DNA of 64,000 bases from Thermoplasmata archaeon (lineage in GTDB: Archaea; Thermoplasmatota; Thermoplasmata; Methanomassiliicoccales; Methanomethylophilaceae). The position numbers and the translations under genes were made by a program. How positions within the stretch are numbered: the first letter of the stretch is position 1; every line of letters starts with the position of its first letter. The notes beneath the pieces were generated by a model. That model did not search any database. It was not told where the DNA came from and saw only the letters and a program-made list of their open reading frames with translations. Positions 47,107 through 56,624 of the stretch are shown in pieces. The DNA lies in the NCBI GenBank assembly GCA_015063165.1, contig SUSZ01000005.1:46223-110222 (forward strand), in the 5' to 3' direction.

Positions 47107-48702
47107 ATGGCTGTAGAACAAATCACTTACAAGAACATAGACCCCAAGGTCCGCAGGATGATAATGCTGGGCCTCGGGCTCGCTATGTTGATCGCTTGTT
47201 TCGACGGTACCATCGTCGGTACTTGCGCACCTAGAATCATTGAGGATCTCCACGGCGCCGAGCTCTACGCCTGGATGATCACGGCCTATATGCTCTGCGA
47301 GACCGTGATGATACCCATCTCAGGGAAGCTCTCCGACCTGTACGGGAGGAAGCCCCTCTTCCTAATCGGACTCGGGCTGTTCGTCGCCGGGTCCTTCGTA
47401 GCGGGTCTCTCCACCAGCATGGAGATGTTCATCGTCTGCCGTGCCGTGCAGGGTCTCGGCGGAGGTATCCTCATACCCGTCGCCACCGCCGCTGTGGCCG
47501 ACCTGTACTCTCCTCGCGAGAGGGCGAAGATGCAAGGGATTCTCGGAGCCGTCTTCGGGATCGGAAGCGGAATCGGGCCCTTGATCGGAGGATACATCAC
47601 CGAGTACATCAGCTGGCACTGGATCTTTTACATCAACATTCCCATGGCCATCGTGTCCACGATCCTTACGCTCAAGAAGTTCCCGACTCCCATCAACAAC
47701 GACAGCGAGGTCCATATAGACAAGGCTGGAATCCTCCTGCTGTCCGTGATGCTGATCGACGTCCTTCTGTTCTTCCAGTTCGGCGGGGACAAGTTCGAGT
47801 GGGTCAGCGTCACGTCCTTCGCCATGATCGCGCTCGCGCTGGTGCTTCTGGTGCTGTTCGTAAAGGTGGAGAACAAGGCTGTGGAACCCATCATCGCTCC
47901 TCACCTTATCCACAACAAGGTCGTCGTCAAGGCAGCCCTGTTCATGTTCATCTTCGGACTGGCCATGATGGGAGGTATGACATATTCGTCCATGTTCTCC
48001 ATCTATGTGCTCGGGTTCTCCGTCCTGGACTCCGCATATTACTCCTTGGCTCTCGTTGCGGGAATGATGATCACCGCCCTTTCCAGCGGTGCTCTCCTCC
48101 TGAGGACCGGATACAGGATCTGGGTCATCGTCGGGCCTATCGTGTCCTTCATCGGAATGTACATGCTTTCCCAGATGACCTTGGGGACCACCGTGGAATA
48201 CTACATATTGTGCCTGTTCGTGTTCGGACTCGGCCTCGGATGCATGATGGGAGTTATCATGACGGCTGTCCAGAACAGCTCCAAGCAGTCCGAGATCGGA
48301 ATGACCACATCCGCCGTCAACCTCATCAGGTCGGTCGGAGCCACCATCGGTACCGCGGTCTTCGCGATGCTGATCGCCAACAAGATAAACGGAGAGCTCC
48401 AGACGCTGCTCCCGCCCGAGGTCTACGATCTGGTGCCCCACAACTCCGGGGTCCTGGACATGCTGGCTCCTGACGCCTCCGGGATGCCACAGCTGTTCAC
48501 CTTGCTCTACACCCAGCTGCACTACACCGCAGATCAGATAGCGCAGACCGTCCACGACATCCTCCTGGCTTTCGCCAACAGCGTGGACTTCGCGTTCATC
48601 GCAGGCGGATGCCTGATACTTCTCCTGGCTCTCATCGGGCTCGTCTTCAAGGTCGAAGAGAACCACGACGAGGACAACGAGGTCGTGCTCCCCGAGGATT
48701 GA
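47107..48702 (+). CDS. MFS multidrug efflux transporter (DHA2/EmrB-like)
   Basis: CFDGTIVGTCAPRIIEDL, DLYGRKPLFLIGLGLF, VQGLGGGILIPVATAAVADLYSPRERAK. Confidence 0.94.
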   Translation: MAVEQITYKNIDPKVRRMIMLGLGLAMLIACFDGTIVGTCAPRIIEDLHGAELYAWMITAYMLCETVMIPISGKLSDLYGRKPLFLIGLGLFVAGSFVAGLSTSMEMFIVCRAVQGLGGGILIPVATAAVADLYSPRERAKMQGILGAVFGIGSGIGPLIGGYITEYISWHWIFYINIPMAIVSTILTLKKFPTPINNDSEVHIDKAGILLLSVMLIDVLLFFQFGGDKFEWVSVTSFAMIALALVLLVLFVKVENKAVEPIIAPHLIHNKVVVKAALFMFIFGLAMMGGMTYSSMFSIYVLGFSVLDSAYYSLALVAGMMITALSSGALLLRTGYRIWVIVGPIVSFIGMYMLSQMTLGTTVEYYILCLFVFGLGLGCMMGVIMTAVQNSSKQSEIGMTTSAVNLIRSVGATIGTAVFAMLIANKINGELQTLLPPEVYDLVPHNSGVLDMLAPDASGMPQLFTLLYTQLHYTADQIAQTVHDILLAFANSVDFAFIAGGCLILLLALIGLVFKVEENHDEDNEVVLPED

Positions 48703-48766
48703 TCCAGGGGGCCGCCTCCTAAACCTCTTTCTTTTTACCTTTTGCAAGCATTCCGAAGCCGATCAG

Positions 48767-49567
48767 ATGAAGGATTTCAGGCTTGCGACCGTATGCATGC
48801 GCTCCATCGCAGAGGATGCCGAAGCGAATCTCCGCTCCATGCTGGCTTACATCGACAAGGCAGAAGCGGTAGGCGCCGGCATGGTGGTATTCCCGGAGAT
48901 GTCGCTCTCGGGCTATTCCATGGCTTCCCCTCCGGAGGGGCTGTCCTTCGATTCGGAGGAGGTCCGTGCGGTGTCCGAGGCCTCGAAAGGGACGATCGTA
49001 TGCTTCGGATTCGCGGACGACGAAGGTTACATAACGCAGGCCGTGGCCGAGGACGGAAGGATAGTCGGGGTCTACAGGAAGACGCATCTCGGGTACAGAG
49101 AGGCGGAGGTCATGAGGCAGGGGGATTCCCTGGACGTGATCCGCACCTCCGTCGCCGATATAGGGATACAGCTGTGCTGGGAGTCCCATTTCCCCGACAT
49201 AACCCGTACCTACGCTATGCGCGGAGCGGACGTCGTCCTGATGCCGACCGCGTCCGGGCTCTCCAAGGAGCGCAGGGCGGAGGTCTGGGGCAGGATACTC
49301 CCTGCCCGCGCGTACGACAACTCGGTTTTCGTGGCGTCCTGCAACGCCGTAGGGGACAACGGGGCCGGAGTGGTGTTCGGAGGCGGGTCCATGGTATTCG
49401 ATCCTCTGGGGCGCGTCTTGGCGGAGACGCACGGCGACGTCGAGAGCATGGTCGTAGCGGACCTTCGTGCTGAATCTTTGGACAGGATAAGGAACGGCGA
49501 CGGGTACAGGAGCATGAGGAACGTGCACTACCTTTCCAAGCGTCGTTCAGAACTGTATGAGAAATGA
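48767..49567 (+). CDS. Carbon-nitrogen hydrolase (nitrilase superfamily)
   Basis: VVFPEMSLSGYS, YRKTHLG, IGIQLCWESHFPDITR. Confidence 0.93.
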   Translation: MKDFRLATVCMRSIAEDAEANLRSMLAYIDKAEAVGAGMVVFPEMSLSGYSMASPPEGLSFDSEEVRAVSEASKGTIVCFGFADDEGYITQAVAEDGRIVGVYRKTHLGYREAEVMRQGDSLDVIRTSVADIGIQLCWESHFPDITRTYAMRGADVVLMPTASGLSKERRAEVWGRILPARAYDNSVFVASCNAVGDNGAGVVFGGGSMVFDPLGRVLAETHGDVESMVVADLRAESLDRIRNGDGYRSMRNVHYLSKRRSELYEK

Positions 49568-49696
49568 TCTTCGGGTTTTGTGGTATACGGCGCCGGTCCG
49601 TGTGATACTACTTTATGCCACTGGACTTCTACGGACCGGCTGGTTTTTCGGCATCGGCATCGGTTTTTCCCTATGCACCTCCTCGGCTTATCTTGT

Positions 49697-49714
49697 ATTT
49701 AGGAATGGCTAAAT
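49697..49714. promoter_or_regulatory. Palindromic operator-like site A upstream of ATPase gene
   Basis: ATTTAG-gaatgg-CTAAAT perfect 6-bp arms. Confidence 0.5.
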
Positions 49715-49724
49715 CATATTTAAA

Positions 49725-49740
49725 TTTAGGCTTTCCTAAA
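49725..49740. promoter_or_regulatory. Palindromic operator-like site B upstream of ATPase gene
   Basis: TTTAGG-cttt-CCTAAA perfect 6-bp arms next to TATA-like tttaaat. Confidence 0.5.
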
Positions 49741-49798
49741 AATCGAATCTTTCGCGGTCCGTGTGTATGTTTAAGAAATATGATTCCGATTACAGGAC

Positions 49799-51145
49799 AT
49801 GGACGGGTTCGTAGGTCGCGAGGAGCAGCTGAAGATGCTCGAGGAGCTGTACAAGGCGGTTCCGCAGAGCTGCGCGGTGTATGGGAGGATGCGTCTGGGC
49901 AAGACCGCTCTCCTGCAGAAGTTCTGTGAGTTCAAGCGCCACATCTACATCTCCGGATCCAACATGCTGCCGGAGGACTGCCTTCGCAATATCTCCGAAG
50001 CCGTCAGCAGGTACACCGGCACCAAGGAGAGGCTCGAAGACATACAGGACCTGTTCTATCTCATAAAGAAGCACTGCGTCAAGAAGACCGTCGTCATCCT
50101 CGACCATTACTCCGACCTCCTGGAGGTGTTCCCGGACCTGTACAACCACGTGAACCGCTTCGTCTCCCGCGACATCCGCGACACCAGGGTCCTGTTCATA
50201 GCCTGCGATTCCGATGTATCCGTGTTCGGGAGGTTCTCCAACCTGATCGAGGTCAGGCCGATGAGCTATCTGGAATGCACTGGGTTCCATCCGGAATACA
50301 CGCCTTTGCAGCATCTTCAGGCTTACGGGATGGTGGGAGGGACTCCCGAGTACCAGGAGATTGTGAAAGGCGACCCCGTCGAATCCATCAAGGGATGTTT
50401 CCTGGAGCAGATGTCGCCGCTGTTCATGGAGGCCGAGTCCATGGTGAACTCGGAGATCTCCGTCAGGTCGGACAGCATCAGGATCATGCATGCCATGGCC
50501 TCAGGAGCTGACAACCTCCGTAACATATCGTCCATTTCCGGGCTTCCGCCGTCCTCCTGCACCAGAGCGATAGGGGAGATGGAGAACAAGGGGCTTGTCG
50601 TCAGAGAGTCCTCCAGCTCTGTTCAGAGGAACTGGATCTGCTCCTTCGACAGCAACATACTGAGATTCTACTACAGCGTGGTGGCCGAGGCGAGAGCCCT
50701 TCCTGACTTCTATTCGGTCGACAAGGCGTTCGTCGTGGCCAAGGGGCGCATCCCCGGATACATGGAGGGCACGTTCAAGACCGTCTGCGCGGAATACATA
50801 CGTATGCGCTGGTCGGCCACGTCCATAATGAAGGTGCGCAGCAACGGAGGGGCGGTCAGCTCCGATGTGGATTTCATGGCCAGCGTCGTCAACCTCGAAG
50901 GGAGGAAGAGGGCCGCGTTCATAGTCTGCAGGCTGTCGGGCGAGCCGATGGCCATGGCTGACCTGAACAAGATGATAGCCAAGTCCAGGGCCCTGAAGTC
51001 CAGGGACAAGAACTGCTTCATGATGTTCTCCGGATGCGGATTCACGGACGAGCTCAAGGCCGTGTCCGTTCCTGACGCCGAGGTGGAGCTGCTGAGCTTG
51101 GAGGACGTTTACGAGCCTCTTCCGAAGAAGGAGGTCTCCTCATGA
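49799..51145 (+). CDS. Archaeal ATPase with DUF234-like C-terminal domain
   Basis: FVGREEQLKMLEELY, Walker A GRMRLGKTAL, MVGGTPEYQ, wHTH, C-terminal nuclease-like region. Confidence 0.88.
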   Translation: MDGFVGREEQLKMLEELYKAVPQSCAVYGRMRLGKTALLQKFCEFKRHIYISGSNMLPEDCLRNISEAVSRYTGTKERLEDIQDLFYLIKKHCVKKTVVILDHYSDLLEVFPDLYNHVNRFVSRDIRDTRVLFIACDSDVSVFGRFSNLIEVRPMSYLECTGFHPEYTPLQHLQAYGMVGGTPEYQEIVKGDPVESIKGCFLEQMSPLFMEAESMVNSEISVRSDSIRIMHAMASGADNLRNISSISGLPPSSCTRAIGEMENKGLVVRESSSSVQRNWICSFDSNILRFYYSVVAEARALPDFYSVDKAFVVAKGRIPGYMEGTFKTVCAEYIRMRWSATSIMKVRSNGGAVSSDVDFMASVVNLEGRKRAAFIVCRLSGEPMAMADLNKMIAKSRALKSRDKNCFMMFSGCGFTDELKAVSVPDAEVELLSLEDVYEPLPKKEVSS

Positions 51146-51696
51146 TGGTAGACATGATATGGGGGAAGAAGATGGCACTGGTCATCGTCGATCCCCAGCG
51201 CAAGTTCTCGCTGAAGGTCCCGGACTGGGACGAGAGGATGGGCTCCGCGGTGGAAGGGATGAACATGTTCTCGAGGATATTCCGCAGATACGGCGCTCCG
51301 GTGATCCTGGTCCGCTTCGAGGGGGCTTCCCACTGCAGCTACGAGGGCGACGACGGAGACGACTGGCTTCCCGGTCTGGAGACATCGCCGTCGGATATCG
51401 TCGTGTCCAAGAGGAACATGAGCTGCTTCAAGGAGACGGACCTTCTGAAGGTCATGCAGGAGAACGGCATCGACTGCGCCCTGTACACAGGGATGCTGAC
51501 GGAGTTCTGCGTCATCAGCACCTACTACGCGTCTTCGGAGAGGGGCGTGATGCCATATATGGGCAAGGGAGCCACGATCGCGTACAATTCCAATGGCAAC
51601 GAGGCCGCCCAGGTGGTCTGCAGCACCGTGGACGAGAAGACCGTGGAGAGGCTCCTGTCCGGGGAGCAGCCAGAGCCTGTGATGCCATTCGAGTGA
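51142..51696 (+). CDS. Isochorismatase-family cysteine hydrolase
   Basis: LVIVDPQRKFS, CALYTGMLTEFCVISTYYAS. Confidence 0.9.
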   Translation: MMVDMIWGKKMALVIVDPQRKFSLKVPDWDERMGSAVEGMNMFSRIFRRYGAPVILVRFEGASHCSYEGDDGDDWLPGLETSPSDIVVSKRNMSCFKETDLLKVMQENGIDCALYTGMLTEFCVISTYYASSERGVMPYMGKGATIAYNSNGNEAAQVVCSTVDEKTVERLLSGEQPEPVMPFE

Positions 51697-51772
51697 CAGG
51701 ATGTAGTCTATCCTGTGATAAGTTATTAATCGGGGATGGCCTACCATCCTGCGTATTCGGGCAGGTGAACGG

Positions 51773-53398
51773 TTGACATCTAATGGACCCAATGGCATTT
51801 TCAGGATAGATTCGATCAAGAAGAGCTCCAGCAGGAAATCATCCAGACTCACGGCTGCTGTCACCGTCATCAAAGATTCCAAGTCAGGCCATGTTCAGAA
51901 CACGATGGAGCTGTTCTTCGAGGTCCCCAAGGAGTACGGCAAGTACCTGTTGACCGAAAGATGCGATGCTTTCGTGATCCTGTTCCTGCATCGCGCCGTA
52001 TCGAAAGGCTACGACATAGTATCCTCGGTGCCGATGTCCTCCGACCTCTATTACAACATCTCCGCGCATCTTCTTCCGGTGATGAACAAGAACAGCGAGT
52101 TCTCCGCGAGGCTAGATGTACCCGTAGCCGATCCTCCGGAAACGGGATCCGCCGTAGGAACGGGGCTGTCATGCGGCGTGGACTCACTGAGCACCATCAA
52201 GATGTATGTCGACCATCCGGACGAGGACCTGAGGCTCACCCACCTGTGTATAAACAATGTCGGTGCGTTCAACGTTATATACTCCGAGGCAGGCATCGAT
52301 AAGGTCAGAAAGGCGTCGTATGCCAGGTCTAGGAAGGCTGCAGAGATGATAGGCCTCCCTTTCATCGAGACGAACTCCAACGTCCATGACCTGTTCCCTC
52401 AGAATCATTCCTACACCCATTCGTTCTCGTCGATGTTCGCCGTGTTCTGTCTGAGCAAGCTCTGGAAGACCTATCATTACGCCTCTTCGGGCGTGGATCA
52501 TGCCTCCAGCATGAACATGAAAGGCTGGAGCACGAAAGATTCTTCGACATACGAGCTCCTTCTGTTCAGATACCTGTCCACGCGCAGGCTCATGATAAAC
52601 TCGGCAGGCGAGCTGTATTCCAGGCTGGACAAGGTCCGCCTGATAAGCGATTACGATGTCGCCCAGAAGTTCCTCTACTCATGCACGGCATCGGAAACCA
52701 ATTGCGGCAACTGCGACAAGTGCATGAGGAACCTCACGGCCCTGGACTGCATAGGGAAGCTCGACGGATTCTCCGAAGCCTACGACCTCAACAGATATAG
52801 GAACGTGCGCCAGTATTGCCTTGCGTACATCTTCTCCCGCAGATTCGAAGAGATGTATAAACCCGTATTCGACGCCTTTGTCGATTCCGGCGATCCGGAT
52901 ATGGATAAGATTAGGGCCGCCAATGTGGCGGTGGAGATATTCGATAGGCTCTGGAACGAGAACAACGAGGAGTCCGATGTTCTCGCCTTCAAGGCCGTCT
53001 TCCCGTACAGATACACTTCCACAAGGGCTGGTCTGAGGATAGCCAAGGCGTATTCTCTCGGGAGAGGGGTGGAAAGGAATCCGGCGATGAGCCGTAAATG
53101 CCTTCATGTCATAGAGCTCCGCTATCGCAAGGAGATCAAGAACGGGATAGAAAGGTCCAGGTACCAGCTGTTCGACTTCCTGTGGGGTCAGAAAAGGTAT
53201 GACGAGCTCGTTCCGACGATCGAGCCCCTGAAGGACACCGATCTCGGAAAGCTGCGCTATGCTAAGATGTACAGGTACGGGGTCGGTCTCGAGAAGGACG
53301 AGAAGAAGGCCCGCGAGATCATGGAAAGGCTGGTCAGGAAGGATCCGAAGTTCAAGGATAACTACAAGGCGATGTTCCCCGAGACCAAGAAGGATTGA
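51773..53398 (+). CDS. PP-loop (adenine nucleotide alpha hydrolase-like) protein with Cys cluster and C-terminal Sel1-like repeats
   Basis: TGLSCGVDSLSTI; NCGNCDKCMRNLTALDCIGKL; AKAYSLGRGVERNPAMSRKC / AKMYRYGVGLEKDEKKAREIM; TTG start. Confidence 0.65.
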   Translation: MTSNGPNGIFRIDSIKKSSSRKSSRLTAAVTVIKDSKSGHVQNTMELFFEVPKEYGKYLLTERCDAFVILFLHRAVSKGYDIVSSVPMSSDLYYNISAHLLPVMNKNSEFSARLDVPVADPPETGSAVGTGLSCGVDSLSTIKMYVDHPDEDLRLTHLCINNVGAFNVIYSEAGIDKVRKASYARSRKAAEMIGLPFIETNSNVHDLFPQNHSYTHSFSSMFAVFCLSKLWKTYHYASSGVDHASSMNMKGWSTKDSSTYELLLFRYLSTRRLMINSAGELYSRLDKVRLISDYDVAQKFLYSCTASETNCGNCDKCMRNLTALDCIGKLDGFSEAYDLNRYRNVRQYCLAYIFSRRFEEMYKPVFDAFVDSGDPDMDKIRAANVAVEIFDRLWNENNEESDVLAFKAVFPYRYTSTRAGLRIAKAYSLGRGVERNPAMSRKCLHVIELRYRKEIKNGIERSRYQLFDFLWGQKRYDELVPTIEPLKDTDLGKLRYAKMYRYGVGLEKDEKKAREIMERLVRKDPKFKDNYKAMFPETKKD

Positions 53399-53524
53399 GC
53401 CGGTACGGTACGTTTTCGATTCTTTGTCCAGCAGCCGCGGCCGAGATTGGACTATCCGATTCTACAGAAGTAGCCAGACTCCATGTCACGAGTCATAAGC
53501 GCTTGTCTTCAGAATATGATAGGA

Positions 53525-53538
53525 GTGGGCCTGCCCGG
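53525..53538. repeat. attL direct repeat
   Basis: GTGGGCCTGCCCGG, identical to 62374-62387. Confidence 0.85.
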
Positions 53539-53740
53539 GTCCACACTGAAAGCAGCCAGATAGTCACGACAGAACGGAATGCGACAGGGTTCTCTTGTCG
53601 ATTAGCATATTTCGTGACCGTGGGCGCATACACCTTGTTTTTAAACGGTCCGCCAGACGTCGGAAGGCAATCTGCCGCAGCAACGGCAGTCGCTGGCCCG
53701 GAGGCCGATGTCTGAGCCGGCAATCCGGCAGGACTGAAAC

Positions 53741-54106
53741 ATGACAGAAAATGAGATCAGAGAGAAAGCGGTGGAGCTCTTCGGTGCCGCACAGCCGGTT
53801 TCGAAACCCACTAAGAAAGAGAACATACTCTCGTTCAGGAAGGGGCACGTGTTCGTGGCCTTGAAGATGGTGTCCCCTTACAACAAAGAGGAGCAGAGGT
53901 ACGAGGAACCCATCCCGAAGATAACCTTCCTCGTGGACGGCAAGTACGTGAGGATGCCGATAGACAGCTCCCTGCTGAAGTCCCTGGGCAAGTTCCTGGA
54001 GGACCTCGGGGACATACTGGAAGGCGTGGACGTCCCGGAGCAGAGGGTCGACATTGACGCCGCCAAGAGGCTGATGTCGTCGTATGTGGAGAGGGCGTCT
54101 TCATGA
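53741..54106 (+). CDS. Hypothetical element protein, 121 aa
   Basis: MTENEIREKAVELFGAAQPVSKPTKKENILSFRKGHVFVALKMVSPYNKEEQRYEEPIPKITFLVDGKYVRM... Confidence 0.75.
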   Translation: MTENEIREKAVELFGAAQPVSKPTKKENILSFRKGHVFVALKMVSPYNKEEQRYEEPIPKITFLVDGKYVRMPIDSSLLKSLGKFLEDLGDILEGVDVPEQRVDIDAAKRLMSSYVERASS

Positions 54107-54236
54107 CATCTTCTTTTGGAAAGGAGCGGCCATGCCTGACGGCGGGCCGCCAGGCGCAAGCCAAGGCCGCCGAGGGCATGGACGCGACCACCCCTACCAA
54201 ATGCTTTGAGAGCGGTGCTTCCTGGAGATCCTGACC

Positions 54237-55607
54237 ATGGCCGCCGAAACCTCTTACGAGGGGGGTTCCCCCTCGGATATCGATTTCGACGAGCTGTCGT
54301 ACAGGATCACGTCCAGGAACGAGCACCCGGTCGTCCAGTACGTCCGCGAGCTGCCCTTCGAGAGCGCCGTGTATCCTGCCAATATGTACCATGGATTATC
54401 GGATGGCAGTAATGGCTGCAGGAAGGGCCTGATCACCTGGTGCCCTCCCGGCCACGATCCGGAGCGCCCGAAGAGGAAGGGATGCGGGTTCATCAGGGAG
54501 AAGGGCTCCGTCGGCGACGAAGGGATTCGCTACACCGCCTGCACCGAAGACAAGACCCATTATGCGAGGGGCAGGAGGTCCCACTGCTGGTCGCTCCACT
54601 GCCCCGAGTGCATGAACGACGCCGTCCTCAGGGCGGGGACGAGGGTGGAGGAGCAGCTGAACGCCTACCGCATCCTAACGGAGAAGCAGGGAGGCGATCC
54701 GGGACCGCTGGGACATTGGGTGGTCTCCCCTCCTCAGGAGGAGGCCAAGGGATGGGTGCAGACCATCGGCGCGTTCGGCGCCCTCAGGAAGTATGTGGAA
54801 GGCTGTCTCCAGGACGTGGGGGCGAAGGCCGGCTGCCTGGTCTTCCATCCCTGGAGGCAGACCCCGGACCTGTGGGAGTTCTCCCCGCATTTCCATTCGA
54901 TACTGTTCGGCTTCCTCGACACGGACAGGTTCAGGCGCGATAACCCTGGATGGATCATCAAGAAGGTGCATGCCGGCGAGGAGGTCGAGTCAATCGGCCA
55001 GACGGCCGCGTACCTAATGACGCACATGGGCCTGGGCATGGTTGAGAGGGACCCCTTGGACGTGGACTACGACTTCAGGTTCCTGTGCCACATGCTCCCT
55101 GGGCTGAGCGACGACTGCAGCAGGGCGGAGGAAGACGAGCCTTTCAGGTTCACGGATCAGGACGAGTCCGACGGGGCGGAGGGGAAGGGCAGGATGGCGG
55201 GGGACGTCTCTGGCATGGACTGGCTGGAGTTCGCCGCGCGCCCCCTGAGCTACCCCACGCGCATGACATACTTCGGCCTCGCATCCCACAGGAACATCCG
55301 CACCGTGGCCGTCGAGAGGGAGTACCGCACGCGCGTGTGCAGGGAGTGCGGGATGCCGCTGAACGTATACGGCGGCATGTGCGACCACGAGGGTGAGCCG
55401 GCTAGGTTCCTGTTCGAAAACCCCATCAGGACGTTCAGGAAGGACTATAGTATAGTTGAGGGTGGCATCCGTCTTCTGTCGTCAAGCTTGGGCCAGAGGA
55501 AGAAGCTGAGGCTCTCGGAGATCTCCCCGGACGTCAGTCTGATAGTGTCCAGGGACGAGGTAACTTCCCAGACACTGGGGCAGAAAGACAGGGAGCAAAG
55601 AGAGTAA
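54237..55607 (+). CDS. rep: HUH-type replication initiator/relaxase-like protein
   Basis: Cys/His region HCWSLHCPECMND, HUH motif FSPHFHSILFGF, following AAYLMTHMGLG and C-terminal CRECG...CDHEGEP. Confidence 0.72.
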   Translation: MAAETSYEGGSPSDIDFDELSYRITSRNEHPVVQYVRELPFESAVYPANMYHGLSDGSNGCRKGLITWCPPGHDPERPKRKGCGFIREKGSVGDEGIRYTACTEDKTHYARGRRSHCWSLHCPECMNDAVLRAGTRVEEQLNAYRILTEKQGGDPGPLGHWVVSPPQEEAKGWVQTIGAFGALRKYVEGCLQDVGAKAGCLVFHPWRQTPDLWEFSPHFHSILFGFLDTDRFRRDNPGWIIKKVHAGEEVESIGQTAAYLMTHMGLGMVERDPLDVDYDFRFLCHMLPGLSDDCSRAEEDEPFRFTDQDESDGAEGKGRMAGDVSGMDWLEFAARPLSYPTRMTYFGLASHRNIRTVAVEREYRTRVCRECGMPLNVYGGMCDHEGEPARFLFENPIRTFRKDYSIVEGGIRLLSSSLGQRKKLRLSEISPDVSLIVSRDEVTSQTLGQKDREQRE

Positions 55608-55983
55608 CACTATAGCGGTATCCTATTTGTTCGGAAGTTCTGGACAGTCGGCATACTACAGTCGTTTCGTCATCGATGGGAGTTCAAATGGGACGACACG
55701 ACCCACTCCCAAGATGGTCTGCCATTCCATTGAGACGGGGGATGTTACACACGAGCCGGTCTGTGCTCGTACATCGTTCAGAACGAACCAACGAGGTTCA
55801 GAAGCAGCATCTAATTCAATGCCTATCTGCGCATAGGCCGAACACATCACTTTGAATATGACGTAAAAAAAAGAGGTTTGCTGCCATACCTTCGATGCTG
55901 GGTACGGCAGTCTGAGGAGATCGACGGAGCGGTCATATCCATTTTCCCACTCCATCTCCGATCAAGGTTTCAGAGCAAATACG

Positions 55984-56574
55984 TCATATTCCTTCGCTGA
56001 AATGTGAAATGAACTCAGCATATTCTTCCAATGAGATACATGAGTCGGCGCCGATAGCCCACCTGATGGAGCATTCTGCGGCGGTTTCCAACGGACAGCC
56101 GTCTATCATGGTGTGCTTACAGACCATGCCCTCGATGAGCGCATAAGATTTTGACAGGGAGGATTCCGTCGTTACCGACACAGGTCCAGTTAATTCGGAA
56201 TCTAGAGAGTCGATTGCTGCACCCATCACTATAACAGGCACATCGTTGTAGATCTTTTCGGCTATGTCTTTGCTCAATTCAGGCCCCAGTTCTTCCTCGC
56301 TCTGGACGATTATCAGATCCAAGTCGCTGTTCAGATCGTTTGTCAGGATCGCATCCGGTAGAAGAATCTTGATGGTTCTTTCAAGATCCTCCTTGTCGGA
56401 CTGAATGTAAACCTTGTAGTTCGCATCGGACAGCGGGTTGAGGACATTATCGACAGCATCAACGTCTGTCTGAACAGCCCTATCTCCGTTCTCCGAGGGT
56501 AAAAGGCACAAGATACCGGCACCGATTATCGCTATAGCGATTAATGACAGGCATATTGCATTTAGTTTGTTCAT
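55984..56574 (-). CDS. Hypothetical secreted/membrane-anchored protein (paralog of 56625..57854)
   Basis: Signal-anchor MNKLNAICLSLIAIAIIGAGIL; shared VPVIVMGAAIDSLD...GPVSVTTESSLSKSYALIEGMVCKHT. Confidence 0.75.
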   Translation of the reverse strand: MNKLNAICLSLIAIAIIGAGILCLLPSENGDRAVQTDVDAVDNVLNPLSDANYKVYIQSDKEDLERTIKILLPDAILTNDLNSDLDLIIVQSEEELGPELSKDIAEKIYNDVPVIVMGAAIDSLDSELTGPVSVTTESSLSKSYALIEGMVCKHTMIDGCPLETAAECSIRWAIGADSCISLEEYAEFISHFSEGI

Positions 56575-56624
56575 ATCTATACCTCCTTGTTTTTATTAAA
56601 AAATGTATTTCAATCACTTTCATT

